NCBI RefSeq assembly: GCF_018614585.1
Contig: NZ_JAGGOI010000004.1
Coordinates: forward strand, 186,001 to 250,000
Direction: 5' to 3'
Length of the DNA: 64,000 nucleotides
Origin: Streptomyces sp. ISL-1
GTDB lineage: Bacteria; Actinomycetota; Actinomycetes; Streptomycetales; Streptomycetaceae
The position numbers and the translations under genes were made by a program. Shown here piece by piece: positions 51,650 through 60,753 of the stretch (position 1 is its first letter; every line of letters starts with the position of its first letter). The notes under the pieces were generated by a model. The model saw only the letters and a program-made list of their open reading frames with translations. It had not been told where the DNA came from and ran no database searches.

Positions 51650-52198
51650 TCAATTCCCGGCCGGTTCGGCCGTGGTCCTGGATGCCGGCGCTTCGTATGT
51701 GCCGTCCCGCACCATGCCCAGCACCCATCGCACGGCCTCCGGCACCGCGGCGGCCACTGGCGGGCTTAGTCCGATCCCCTCCTCGACGCAGGCGGGTTCG
51801 CAGCCCACCACCAATGTGCGCCGCGGCGGGGTCCCGCCTGTGCCGTCGCACAGTGTGGCCAGCAGAGCCAGGACGGCGTCAGGGGACATGTGGTGGCCGT
51901 CGACCACAGCGCCTTGCGGTTCAACGCCGCCGGTGGTGCCGGCCTCGATCAGATAGAGGTCTCCCGGGTCGCCGCCGCGCGCGGTGGCGTCGACCAGGAT
52001 GAACGTGTCGTACCCGTCGAGCAGTTGGTACGCCAGGTGTACGCCCCGTACACCGAAGTCCACGACCTCGACATGCTCGGGCAACTGGTGCGCGGCGAGC
52101 CTGCGCACTGTTTCGACGCCGAAGCCGTCATCGCCGAGGAAGATGTTTCCGACACCGGCCACCAGAGTCCGCGCGCCCCCGCGGGGGGACAGGTTCAC
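51650..52198 (-). CDS. Hydrogenase maturation endopeptidase (HyaD/HupD family)
   Basis: This 182-aa protease has VAGVGNIFLGDDGFGVE near residue 13 and DFGVRGVHLAYQLLDGYDTFILVDAT, including the acidic nickel ligand residues and the G-[IV]-R-G motif. It cuts the C-terminal extension of the large subunit once nickel is in place. The cognate extension is visible there (about 23 residues after the last motif His). The GTG overlaps the stop of the upstream gene. Confidence 0.93.
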   Translation of the reverse strand: MNLSPRGGARTLVAGVGNIFLGDDGFGVETVRRLAAHQLPEHVEVVDFGVRGVHLAYQLLDGYDTFILVDATARGGDPGDLYLIEAGTTGGVEPQGAVVDGHHMSPDAVLALLATLCDGTGGTPPRRTLVVGCEPACVEEGIGLSPPVAAAVPEAVRWVLGMVRDGTYEAPASRTTAEPAGN

Positions 52199-53628
52199 AC
52201 GTCCTCCAGCGGTTCGACCTCGTCGGGCTGGAAGTACAGGAACCGGCCCTGTTCGCGGCGGATATCGGCACCGGGGTCGCCTTCCACGGTCACGGCCAGG
52301 TGCACTCCCCCGTCCACGTCGTGCAGTACGGCCTCGACCTGCGCGCTGCGGCCGTGCAGGAACAGGTCCTGGGCGTCGCTGCGGCGCAGGCCCGGCCGCA
52401 GCAGCACACGGCTGCCCGCACTCACCGGCCGGCCGTCGACCAGGACCTGGTCACGGGCCGGGTCCAGCCCGGCGTCGCTCGCCGGATCCCACCAGGGGGT
52501 GTCCGGCCGGACGACGCCGTGGCCGTCGGACAGGTCCGGATCGCCCGGGAAGTCGGGCTCGCACGAGGCGGGTCCGGTGACCTCCCGCAGGGCCCGCACC
52601 GCTCCGTGCAGCCGTTCCAGTACCTCGGGCGGCATCGAGTCGGCCAGGTCGATCACGGCGGCCGCCTTCGCGTCGGTCCCGCGGGCTTCGCGCTTCTCCT
52701 CGTCGGTGAGGGCCGCGGTGCGCAGTGCGAGGATTTCGTCGATCTCGGTGGCGTCGTAGAGCGCGCCCGGGCTCTCCGGGGCGATGGCCGGGTGGTCCTC
52801 CAGAATGATCGGGGAGGACAGCACCAGGTCCGCGCGGTTCGGTTCGCCTGCGAGCACCGGCCAGGTGTGCAGATTGCGGCAGGCCGCGACCGCGCCCTTT
52901 GCCCACTCGGGCGGATCCGTCATCGAGAGAAACTTGCCGTCGCTGAGGCACAGCAGGAGGTGGGCGGCGACCAGCGAGTGCGGCAGCGCGGCGTCGCGGT
53001 CGGCGTCGGGGTCCGGCTTCCATGTGCTGGTGTTCTCCACCACCGCGGACAGCCGCATCACCCGGTAGGGGCCGTCGAGTTCACGGGCGGACAGCCGTAC
53101 GACACCGTTGGCCTCCTCGCAACGGCGGACCAGACGGCCCACGAGCCGGCCGTCCGCGTCGAGGACGGGCTCGGTCTCTTCGCGGGCGGGACGGGTGAAG
53201 GGGACGGTGACGCCGTCCCCCGTCAGTTCGTCCACCGTGGTGGCCACCTCGACGCGTTCTTCGGCGCCTTCGTCCCAGGGGACCAGGACGCGGTCGTGGA
53301 GGTGTAGTTCGGGCACGGTCTCGAGGGTTCCGTCCGGGCGGGCCTGTTGCACGGTCCGCCGCTGGGCGTGCAGGAACCGCACCTCGACCGAGAGCGTCGC
53401 GCCCGCCCTGGGCTCCATAAGGCATTCGGTGTGCTGGGAATCGTGCTCTTCGCAGTCGGCTCCCCAGGCGGGTGGTACGAGCACCCCGAACTGCCAGCGC
53501 ATCCGGTTCTTGGCCGCCGAGGCCCGGTACGGATAGAGCACGTAGCCCTCGAATAGTACGGCGTCGGCAATCTGCCGGGCGGCGGTGAACCGGGATTCCG
53601 TTTCGGGGCTGAACACGGCTGTCGTCAC
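52195..53628 (-). CDS. Hydrogenase-operon protein of unknown function (477 aa)
   Basis: I do not recognise this family. The protein has no signal peptide, no membrane segment and few Cys residues. Residues 1-300 look like a compact mixed fold with motifs FEGYVLYPYRASAAKNRMRWQFGVL and LPHSLVAAHLLLCLSDGKFLSMTDPPEWA. The C-terminal part has a DPWWDP-like region, followed by an acidic end. Its GTG overlaps the stop of the upstream DUF6084-like gene and its own stop overlaps the protease start, so it is firmly inside the operon. A role in assembly or electron transfer partner binding is guesswork. Confidence 0.75.
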   Translation of the reverse strand: MTTAVFSPETESRFTAARQIADAVLFEGYVLYPYRASAAKNRMRWQFGVLVPPAWGADCEEHDSQHTECLMEPRAGATLSVEVRFLHAQRRTVQQARPDGTLETVPELHLHDRVLVPWDEGAEERVEVATTVDELTGDGVTVPFTRPAREETEPVLDADGRLVGRLVRRCEEANGVVRLSARELDGPYRVMRLSAVVENTSTWKPDPDADRDAALPHSLVAAHLLLCLSDGKFLSMTDPPEWAKGAVAACRNLHTWPVLAGEPNRADLVLSSPIILEDHPAIAPESPGALYDATEIDEILALRTAALTDEEKREARGTDAKAAAVIDLADSMPPEVLERLHGAVRALREVTGPASCEPDFPGDPDLSDGHGVVRPDTPWWDPASDAGLDPARDQVLVDGRPVSAGSRVLLRPGLRRSDAQDLFLHGRSAQVEAVLHDVDGGVHLAVTVEGDPGADIRREQGRFLYFQPDEVEPLEDV

Positions 53629-54326
53629 GGCGCCGTCCTCTCGGTGACACGCGGCAGTCCGGCCGCGGACAGGGCGTGGGCCGGCGGCTGCGGAGTTGGC
53701 GGGTCGGCCGCCTGAAGGAGTGCCCGCACGGTCGCCTCCCAGGACGGCAGCGCCCGCCGCGAGCGGAACGCGAGCAGCGCGTCCACGGTGTCGCGGGGCA
53801 GCCTGATCCAGCCGCAGCCCGGGAAGTGCTGCTCGAGCATCTCCTGCCATACCTCCACCGGCATCCGGTAGGTCGTCTCCCGGTCCCAGGGCACCGGCTC
53901 GACGCGGAACCCGGCGGCTCCGGTGAATGCCGTACCGGAGAAGAGCATGAGCAGCGGTACTTCGCCGCCCGAGAGCGCGCCGAAGTACCGGGTCGCGGCG
54001 ACGTCCATGTCGTAGGTGCAGGGCACGACGAGGTCGATCTCCGTCTCCCCGGTGAAGCCGGGGACCATGAGCGAGACCAGTGCGAACTGCACGGGCTGGA
54101 GCGTGCTGCCCCAGCGCGAGCGCTCACCGAACAGGTCTGCCAGTCCCTCGGCTTCCTTGGCGTCGTAGCCGCGCCGGGTCGGCTCGATACGGATTTGGCA
54201 GCGCAACGCGAGGGCGTGTACCCGGGCACCTTCGGAAGCTGTGATACGCAGCCGGAATACGAGGGTGGGTCCGGCGGCGTACCGGTCGGCGCGTACGCCG
54301 GTACAGGTGAAGGAGAGCTCTGTCAC
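53625..54326 (-). CDS. DUF6084-like protein
   Basis: This 233-aa protein without Cys-pair motifs starts MTELSFTCTGVRAD, with YAAGPTLVFRLRITA and a beta-rich middle (TYDMDVAATRYFGAL, VPLLMLFSGTAF). It matches what I remember as DUF6084, found in actinobacterial [NiFe]-hydrogenase loci. Function is unknown. The GTG overlaps the upstream stop (GTGA) and its stop overlaps the 477-aa gene, so the whole block is translated in series. Confidence 0.78.
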   Translation of the reverse strand: MTELSFTCTGVRADRYAAGPTLVFRLRITASEGARVHALALRCQIRIEPTRRGYDAKEAEGLADLFGERSRWGSTLQPVQFALVSLMVPGFTGETEIDLVVPCTYDMDVAATRYFGALSGGEVPLLMLFSGTAFTGAAGFRVEPVPWDRETTYRMPVEVWQEMLEQHFPGCGWIRLPRDTVDALLAFRSRRALPSWEATVRALLQAADPPTPQPPAHALSAAGLPRVTERTAP

Positions 54327-54991
54327 GGCCGGCGCACCTCCCCCGGTGCCTTCGCTCGACGCCCGACGTGCTCGAAGAACGCCTTCAGATCGGCCCGCGC
54401 CTCCGCCCCGCCGTCAAAGCCCTGCCACAGCAGGCGCATCCGTCCCACCAACTCGTAACAGATGTCGATCGGCACCAGATAGCACTCGGCTCGGCCCTCC
54501 GAGCGACGCAACAGCAGTGCCTCCACGTCGGGTTCGAGCAGGTCGGCCAAGCGGCTGCCGCCGAGTGCCGCCTGCCAGGCCGAAGGTTCCAGTTCGCTCT
54601 CGGTCGCGCCGGCCGGGCTGGGGTAGAACGCGACCAGCCGGTCCAGTGCGGCGTTGCGGAAGAAGAAGGCGACGCCGACCGGGATCTGCAGGAGTTCCCA
54701 GGCACCGTCGTCGAGACGGTGGTCGGGGTCGGCCAGATAGCGGTCGGGAACCGTCCGGAAGCGGCCAATGGCGGCACCCGGCTGCTCGAAGAGCAGGGCA
54801 CAGGGGGTGCAGGCGCAAGCCAGCGAACGCTTTTCGGTGTCGACCAGATGCCGGTGGCCGCCGTCGGCCACCGGCACACCGCACAGTTCGCACCGTTCCT
54901 GTTGTGGCGTACGGGGTGTCGCGAACCGGCGCAGTCCCCGGGTCGCCGGGGCGACCCCCGGTCGCTGCGGTCCCGCCTGACGCACGCTCAC
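54323..54991 (-). CDS. DUF5947-like metal-site protein
   Basis: This 222-aa protein has an N-terminal CELCGVPV and then CACTPC, a probable zinc or iron binding site. The region PVGVAFFFRNAALDRLVAFYPSPAGATESEL follows. It agrees with the DUF5947 family known from actinobacterial hydrogenase operons. It is probably an accessory or assembly factor. The GTG at 54991 overlaps the NifU-like stop, and its stop overlaps the DUF6084-like start. Confidence 0.8.
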   Translation of the reverse strand: MSVRQAGPQRPGVAPATRGLRRFATPRTPQQERCELCGVPVADGGHRHLVDTEKRSLACACTPCALLFEQPGAAIGRFRTVPDRYLADPDHRLDDGAWELLQIPVGVAFFFRNAALDRLVAFYPSPAGATESELEPSAWQAALGGSRLADLLEPDVEALLLRRSEGRAECYLVPIDICYELVGRMRLLWQGFDGGAEARADLKAFFEHVGRRAKAPGEVRRP

Positions 54992-55602
54992 AGCGCCTTC
55001 GCCGAGGCCGGTCCGCGGACGGGGGTGCCGGTGGGCGGACCGGTGGTGATCTGGAGCAGGACCGGCTCCGGGGAGCGGGCCGCCGATTCCAGTTCCACCT
55101 TGGTCACCTCCGGCGCGTAGCAGGCCAGGGCGTCCTCGACGGCCGGCTGGACCGCCGCCCCGGTGCTCGGGCAACCGCAGCCCCCGCCGCCGGACGACCG
55201 CAGGCGCAGCGTGCCGGTGGCCTCGTCGAAGTCCACGATCTCGACGGGGTGGTTGCGGACGCTGTCCAGGGCGCGTGCGATCCGCGTGGCGGTGTCCTCG
55301 GGGTGCAGGTCGTGCAGGACCAGCAGGCTCGAGACGAGTTCGTCGCCGAGCAGGCCGGCCAGGGGCGCGCCTCCCGGTGCCTTGGCCGCGGGGGCGTCCA
55401 GCAGCCCGACGATCCGGGCCAGCCCGGCGCCGTAGAAGTCCATCAGGACGCGCACCAGTTCCTCGGCCGCCATGGCGACCTCGTGGTCGCCGGTGGCCGC
55501 GAGGCGGTCGAGTACTTCTTCGACACGCAGCCCGGCCTGCTCCGCGTTCACCGTCGCCGCCCCTCGGGGGGGCGCAGCCGTGGTGGCTGCCGCCCCGCTC
55601 AT
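54988..55602 (-). CDS. NifU-like C-terminal domain protein
   Basis: This 204-aa protein has an Ala-rich helical front (RVEEVLDRLAATGDHEVAMAAEELVRVLMDFYG) and a C-terminal NifU-type domain with GGGCGCPSTGAAVQPAVEDALACYAPEV, where the two close Cys residues match the cluster-transfer motif. It probably supplies Fe-S clusters to the small subunit, or links it to an electron acceptor. The ATG overlaps the large-subunit stop. Confidence 0.85.
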   Translation of the reverse strand: MSGAAATTAAPPRGAATVNAEQAGLRVEEVLDRLAATGDHEVAMAAEELVRVLMDFYGAGLARIVGLLDAPAAKAPGGAPLAGLLGDELVSSLLVLHDLHPEDTATRIARALDSVRNHPVEIVDFDEATGTLRLRSSGGGGCGCPSTGAAVQPAVEDALACYAPEVTKVELESAARSPEPVLLQITTGPPTGTPVRGPASAKAL

Positions 55603-57380
55603 CCGGCCAGGCCGCTCAGTCCGGTCGGCACGTGCATCTTCTGCACGGTCTTGCCGCCGCCCACGTACATGTGGACGCCGCAGGGCAGGCAGGGGTCGAA
55701 GCTGCGCACGGCGCGCATGATGTCGATGCCCTTGAAGTTCTCCGGCGAGTTCTCCTCGAAGATCGGCGTGTTCTGCACGGCGTCCTCGTACGGGCCCGGT
55801 GTCCCGTAGGAGTCCCGGGTGCTGGCGTTCCACGGGGTCGGCGGGTAGGGGTGATAGTTGGCGATCTTGCCGTCCCGGATCACCATGTGGTGCGAGAGGA
55901 CGCCGCGTACGGCCTCGGTGAATCCGACACCGATGCTCTCGTCCGGCACCTCGAACTTCTCCCAGGTCTGGGTGCGTCCGGCGCGGACCTCCTCGAGCCC
56001 CTTCTCCGCGAAGTGCAGCGCTACGGCGGCGGTGTAGGCCTGGAAGTAGGTGCGGGCCCGGTTGCGTTCCAGCGCGTTGCTCCAGCGCGGGATCTTCCAT
56101 TCGAAGCGGGTCTCGGGCTTGGTCATCGTGCGCGGCAGATTGATGACCACACTGCTGCCGGTGGACTTGACGTAGCCGACATCGACGAGCCCGGACAGCG
56201 CAGTGGACCACAGGCGGGCGATGGGGCCACCTCCGGTGTCCAGAGCCAGGTAGTCCTTGCCGTCGAACCAGCGGGGGGACATCACCCAGCTGTACTTGTC
56301 GTTGAAGTCCCGCTTCTGGGGGGCGGGGATCGTGTGCTGGTTCCAGGGGTGGCGCGGATCGACCGGGTTGCCGAGCGGGTCGTGGGTGACGAACTGCTCC
56401 TGGTCCTGCCAGTCCTCGTAGTACGAGCTGCCCAGCAGGATGCGGATGCCGAGGTTGATCTCGGTGAGGTCGTTGGTGACCAGCTTGCCGTCGACGATGA
56501 TGCCGGGGGTGACGAACATCCGCCGTCCCCAGTCGGACATGTTGGCGTAGGTGAAGTCGCAGTACTCGGGGTCGTTGAGCGCCCCCCAGCAGCCGAGCAG
56601 CACCCGACGGCGGCCGACCTCCTCGTACCCGGGCAGGGCTTCGTAGAAGAAGTCGAACAGGTCGTCGTGCAGGGGGACGACGCGCTTCATGAACTCCACG
56701 TAGCGCATGAGGCGGGTGAGGTAGTCCGTGAAGAGCTGGACGGAGGCGATGGTGCCCACGCCGCCCGGGTAGAGCGTGGAGGGGTGCACATGGCGGCCCT
56801 CCATCAGGCAGAACATCTCCCGGGTGTAGCGGCTGACTTGGAGGGCCTCGCGGTAGAACTCGCCCTCGATGGGGTTGAGCGATCGCATGATGTCGGCGAT
56901 GGTGCGGTAGCCGTGGTCTCCGGCGTGCGGCGCCTCGGTGCGCTCGGCCAGTTCCAGGACGCCCGGGTTGGTCTCGCGGACCATTTTCTCGCAGTAGTCG
57001 ACCCCTACCAGATTCTCCTGGAAGATGTTGTGGTCGAACATGTACTCGGCGGACTCGCCGAGGTTGATGATCCACTCGGCCAGGTGCGGCGGCTTCACGC
57101 CATAAGCCATGTTCTGCGTGTACACCGAGCAGGTGGCGTGGTTGTCGCCGCAGATTCCGCAGATGCGGCTGGTGATGAAGTGCGCGTCGCGGGGGTCCTT
57201 GCCGCGCATGAAGACGCTGTAGCCGCGGAAGACGGACGAGGTGCTGTAGCACTCCGCCACCCGCTTCTGTTTGAAGTCGATCTTTGTGTGGATACCGAGG
57301 CTGCCCACGATCCGGGTGATCGGATCCCAGGACATCTCCACCAGGCCACTGCCGTCGCCGGCCTTCGTCGTCGGTGCCAT
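55599..57380 (-). CDS. hhyL: [NiFe]-hydrogenase large subunit, group 1h
   Basis: This 593-aa catalytic subunit has nickel-binding motifs RICGICGDNHATC near the N-terminus and DPCLPCGVH near the C-terminus, followed by a 23-residue extension that the maturation protease should remove after the His. The sequence agrees with actinobacterial group 1h (formerly group 5) enzymes, which oxidise atmospheric H2 in aerobic conditions and support survival in spores. The ATG at 57380 begins MAPTTKAGDGSG; a TTG eight codons upstream is a weaker start. The small-subunit gene lies 102 bp upstream. Confidence 0.96.
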   Translation of the reverse strand: MAPTTKAGDGSGLVEMSWDPITRIVGSLGIHTKIDFKQKRVAECYSTSSVFRGYSVFMRGKDPRDAHFITSRICGICGDNHATCSVYTQNMAYGVKPPHLAEWIINLGESAEYMFDHNIFQENLVGVDYCEKMVRETNPGVLELAERTEAPHAGDHGYRTIADIMRSLNPIEGEFYREALQVSRYTREMFCLMEGRHVHPSTLYPGGVGTIASVQLFTDYLTRLMRYVEFMKRVVPLHDDLFDFFYEALPGYEEVGRRRVLLGCWGALNDPEYCDFTYANMSDWGRRMFVTPGIIVDGKLVTNDLTEINLGIRILLGSSYYEDWQDQEQFVTHDPLGNPVDPRHPWNQHTIPAPQKRDFNDKYSWVMSPRWFDGKDYLALDTGGGPIARLWSTALSGLVDVGYVKSTGSSVVINLPRTMTKPETRFEWKIPRWSNALERNRARTYFQAYTAAVALHFAEKGLEEVRAGRTQTWEKFEVPDESIGVGFTEAVRGVLSHHMVIRDGKIANYHPYPPTPWNASTRDSYGTPGPYEDAVQNTPIFEENSPENFKGIDIMRAVRSFDPCLPCGVHMYVGGGKTVQKMHVPTGLSGLAG

Positions 57381-57482
57381 CGTGTGTGCAGCGCCCTTCT
57401 TCAAGTCCTCGTACGGGGGGTCGGATCAAGCGGAGTGGTCACGCGGGGGTGGTACTACGTGCGGCTCGTGTCCGGGAGTCGC

Positions 57483-58571
57483 TCACCACGGCGGCCGGTA
57501 GCCGGTGGTCAGCTTGGCTCCCGTGTGACGCCACGAAGGCTCCTTGTCCACGGTCCTCGCCGTGATCGTCCGGAGTTTGCGGATCACTGCCCCGTAGGCG
57601 CCGCTGGCCCTGCTGGACACCTTGGCGCCGGGCGGTTCGTCCATGAAGGGCATGAACTTGTCGGGGAAGCCGGGCATGGTGCAGGCGATGCAGATGCCAC
57701 CGACGTTCGGACAGCCGCCGATGCCGCTCATCCAGCCCCGCTTGGGCACGTTGCACTTGACGACGGGCCCCCAACAGCCGAGCTTGACCAGGCACTGGGG
57801 CGAGTCGTACGTGGTGGCGAACTGACCCTGCTCGTAGTAGCCGGCCCGGTCGCAGCCTTCGTGCACGGTGGCCCCGAACAGCCAGGTCGGGCGGAGCTTG
57901 TCGTCGAGCGGGATCATCGGAGCGGATCCCGCCGCCTGGTAGAGCAGGTAGGTCAGAGTCTCGGAGAAGTTGTCCGGCTGAATCGGGCAGCCGGGTACGC
58001 ACACGATGGGGATACCGGCCTTGGACTTCCAGTCCCACCCCAGGTAATCGGGCACCCCCATGGCGCCCGTCGGGTTGCCCGCCATCGCGTGGATGCCGCC
58101 GTACGTGGCACAGGTCCCGATGGCGACGACAGCCAGCGCATTGGGCGCCAGCCGGTCGATCCACTCGCTGGTCGTGATCGGCTGGCCGGTGTCCGGGTCG
58201 TCGCCGAAACCGCACCAGTAGCCCTCCGGCTTGATCGACTCATTGGGGACGGAACCCTCGATGACCAGGACGAAGGGGTCGATCTCGCCTCGCTCCCCCT
58301 TGAAGAACCATTCGATGAAGGTGTCGCCGCCCCCCACCGGCCCGCATTCGAAGTCGATCAGCGGCCAGTGGACCGCGATCTTGGGCAGACCGGGCAGCGC
58401 ACCAAGCACGATCTCCTCGATGCTCGGCTGCATCGCGGCCGTCAGGGCCACCGAGTCGCCGTCGCAGCTCAATCCGGCGTTGATCCAGAGGATGTGGATC
58501 GGGGACTCGTCCCCGGCGGTCGCGCCGGAGGCGTCCGCTGTGCCGACCGTGGTCGACGTTGCTGCATCCAT
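57483..58571 (-). CDS. hhyS: [NiFe]-hydrogenase small subunit, group 1h
   Basis: This 362-aa iron-sulfur subunit has no Tat signal, so the enzyme matures and stays on the cytoplasmic side. The proximal cluster motif reads Cys36-Asp-Gly-Asp39 in GLSCDGDS: the second Cys of the usual CxxC is Asp, as described for the O2-tolerant actinobacterial type, whose proximal cluster has three Cys and one Asp ligands. Other cluster motifs are GTCATYGG, VPGCP, HEGC and a Cys-rich end (GGCPNVGGICIACTMPG). AGGAGG precedes the ATG. Confidence 0.96.
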   Translation of the reverse strand: MDAATSTTVGTADASGATAGDESPIHILWINAGLSCDGDSVALTAAMQPSIEEIVLGALPGLPKIAVHWPLIDFECGPVGGGDTFIEWFFKGERGEIDPFVLVIEGSVPNESIKPEGYWCGFGDDPDTGQPITTSEWIDRLAPNALAVVAIGTCATYGGIHAMAGNPTGAMGVPDYLGWDWKSKAGIPIVCVPGCPIQPDNFSETLTYLLYQAAGSAPMIPLDDKLRPTWLFGATVHEGCDRAGYYEQGQFATTYDSPQCLVKLGCWGPVVKCNVPKRGWMSGIGGCPNVGGICIACTMPGFPDKFMPFMDEPPGAKVSSRASGAYGAVIRKLRTITARTVDKEPSWRHTGAKLTTGYRPPW

Positions 58572-58601
58572 GTGGATGCCTCCTAGGGAGATATATAACG
58601 A

Positions 58602-58620
58602 AAGGCCGCATATCGGCCTT
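58602..58620. promoter_or_regulatory. Hairpin in the leader of the hydrogenase structural genes
   Basis: AAGGCCG (58602-58608) pairs with CGGCCTT (58614-58620) around CATAT. On the minus strand it is followed by a T-rich stretch (TTTCGTTATATAT) and then by the small-subunit ribosome binding site within 35 bp. It may terminate hypX transcripts or act as an attenuator for hydrogenase expression. The AT-rich segment is also the best promoter candidate in the 126-bp gap. Confidence 0.5.
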
Positions 58621-58697
58621 CAGTTTTCTTGATAGCAGCCAACCGATCACCCCGCGACCATCCGGGGCCGATCCAGTGACACGACCCGCCGGACGGG

Positions 58698-60416
58698 TCA
58701 GGGCGCCGCTCGCCTTGCGGGCCCCGTCGCGCCGAGGTGCGGCGGGGTGCGAGCCGGAGGTTCCTTGCGGACGAACGCGCGGCGCAGCGCGTGGTAGGGG
58801 TCGTCCGGGTCCGAGAAGGTGCGCAGTATGCGGGTCAACTCCTCCTCCCGGTAGGCGGCCAGCGGCTTGACGGCCTCCTGTCGGTCCCGTTCCGACTTCT
58901 TGGCGGCGATCCGTGACTGCGCGGTGGGCGACGAGGCGAGCTGTGCGGCCAGTCGGTCGACCTCACCGGCGAAATCCTGCGGGCCGCACTCGATCAGCCG
59001 GTCCACCAGGCCGATCCGCTGCCCGGCCACCGCGCTCACCGGCAGGGCGTCGCGCGTGAGCCGGCCGGCCACGGCGGGACCGACCCGGCGCGGCAGCGTG
59101 TACGTCCAGTACTCGGAGCCGTACAGCCCCATCAGGCGGTAGTGCGGATTCAGTACCGCCCCCGCTCGGCACCACACCTCGTCCGCGGCCAGGGCCAGCA
59201 TCACCCCGCCTGCGGCGGCATTCCCGCCCACGGCGGAGACGACCAGCCGGTCGGTGGTCATCAGGACGGCCTCCACCAGGTCGTCCATGGCGTTGATGTT
59301 GGCCCAGGACTCCGCGCCGGGGTCGGCGGCCGCCTCGATCACGTTGAGGTGGATCCCGTTGGAGAAGAAGTCCCGGCTGCCTCCCAGCACCAGCACGGAG
59401 GTGGGCCGGGAACAGGCCATCTCATAGGCGTGCAGCAGACGCCGGCAGTGCGACGTACTCATCGCGCCGCCGGGGAAGGAGAACGAGAGGAAGCCGGCAC
59501 GGCCGTCCTCCCGGTAGCGGATGTCGGCCCAGGTGCGGCGGGCAGCGTCCCCGTCGGACGGCGCGGGGTGCTCAGGCAGCCCCGGCAACCGGTCGGCAAG
59601 CGCCACAGCGGCGGGCAGTTTGAACGTGGCGGGCTCCCCGGGCCCGCGCCGGGGGCGCATCTCGGGGATCCAAACGGCACCATCGGTCGTGGCCCGGCAG
59701 ACAGCGCCTGCCCGAGTGGCCAGCAACTCCCCCGGGCGACCTCTGAGTTCGTCCTCGGGATGGCCCCCGTGCAGAAACCACTCGCCGTCCAGCAGCTCGT
59801 CCAGCACGCCGGGAAAGGAGTCGGCGGCGCGCAGCTTCCGCATCACGGTCTCGGTGGAGTCCGACTCCCAGCGAATGCGCCGGAGCCGCTGATTGAAGTA
59901 CGGCCGCGCCATCGCGGTTGCGCCGTCGCTCGCGCCGGTCTGGGTCTGTGGGGTGTACGTCCCCGAGGCGAAGCGCTCGACAGCCAGCAGCACGGCGGCC
60001 AGTGCGGCGTCGGACACCTCGTTCCGGTACAAATTGCTCTTGCCGACCGGCGGTACGGTGCAGGCGACTGACGCCCACACATCACCCGCGTCCATCTCCT
60101 CATTGGCCTGCAGAACGGTCACGCCCCACCGGCTCACGTTCTCGTGGATCGCCCAGTCGAGGGAGGACGGCCCACGGTCACCCACGGGCCCCGGGTGGAC
60201 GATGAGGCACGTGTGTGCGGTCCAGATATCCCGGGGGATGGCGCTCTTCAGCATGGGAGCCACGATGAGTTCCGGCTCGTACCGGCGGACGGCCTCCCGC
60301 AAGGACGCGTCGCTGAGCACGACCTCCACCGCCACGCTGTGGCCGCGATCCCTCAATTCGGCGTAGGCGCGCTGGGTGAGGCTGTTGAAGGCACTCGCGA
60401 CAAGCAGGACGTGCAT
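58698..60416 (-). CDS. hypX: HypX-type hydrogenase maturation protein (CO ligand synthesis)
   Basis: This 572-aa protein has an N-terminal formyltransferase-like half (MHVLLVASAFNSLTQRAYAELRDRG; HPGPVGDRGPSSLDWAI) and a C-terminal enoyl-CoA-hydratase-like half (VLVLGGSRDFFSNGIHLNVIEA; GGNAAAGGVMLALAADEV). HypX makes the active-site CO from formyl-tetrahydrofolate via formyl-CoA under oxic conditions. This suits an aerobic H2-oxidising enzyme. The ATG at 60416 has GGGAGG upstream. It is first in the operon direction. Confidence 0.93.
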   Translation of the reverse strand: MHVLLVASAFNSLTQRAYAELRDRGHSVAVEVVLSDASLREAVRRYEPELIVAPMLKSAIPRDIWTAHTCLIVHPGPVGDRGPSSLDWAIHENVSRWGVTVLQANEEMDAGDVWASVACTVPPVGKSNLYRNEVSDAALAAVLLAVERFASGTYTPQTQTGASDGATAMARPYFNQRLRRIRWESDSTETVMRKLRAADSFPGVLDELLDGEWFLHGGHPEDELRGRPGELLATRAGAVCRATTDGAVWIPEMRPRRGPGEPATFKLPAAVALADRLPGLPEHPAPSDGDAARRTWADIRYREDGRAGFLSFSFPGGAMSTSHCRRLLHAYEMACSRPTSVLVLGGSRDFFSNGIHLNVIEAAADPGAESWANINAMDDLVEAVLMTTDRLVVSAVGGNAAAGGVMLALAADEVWCRAGAVLNPHYRLMGLYGSEYWTYTLPRRVGPAVAGRLTRDALPVSAVAGQRIGLVDRLIECGPQDFAGEVDRLAAQLASSPTAQSRIAAKKSERDRQEAVKPLAAYREEELTRILRTFSDPDDPYHALRRAFVRKEPPARTPPHLGATGPARRAAP

Positions 60417-60753
60417 GGCAACCTCCCGTCGCCCGGCGGCTGAAGGCCGAAGGCGTCCGGCCGCCAGCGATCCTCGCCCCGCCGGGGCGGAAATTACCGA
60501 CACCGGCACGTGGCGTCACTCGAAAGCGAAAAAGTGGGCGACCACTCGGCGCAGAACGCAACACTCATTGGGCCCATGGCCCACGGCAGGTCATCGACGG
60601 GCATGGGGTCCAGCGGTGGAGGCGCGCCGAGGGCCGGTCTGTGCGCGAGGGCTCTGGATGCCGACAACCGCCAACAGCCACTGGATCCCGCGAGTTTCGA
60701 CCCGTAACAGCAGGCGGTCCGAGCTGGGCGGTGATCAGTCGGCAGGCGCACCG
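60417..60753. other. 337-bp non-coding spacer upstream of hypX
   Basis: This spacer separates the alcohol dehydrogenase stop from the hypX start (both minus) and should contain the hypX promoter. Apart from a short near-palindrome TGGGCCCATGGCCCA at about 60569-60583, no hairpin, repeat or coding feature is supported. Confidence 0.5.

Noticed and set aside
55275..58586. A 1103-codon plus-strand open frame across the hydrogenase subunits
   Set aside because: It is antisense to both hydrogenase subunits and the NifU-like gene, with no start signal and no domain.
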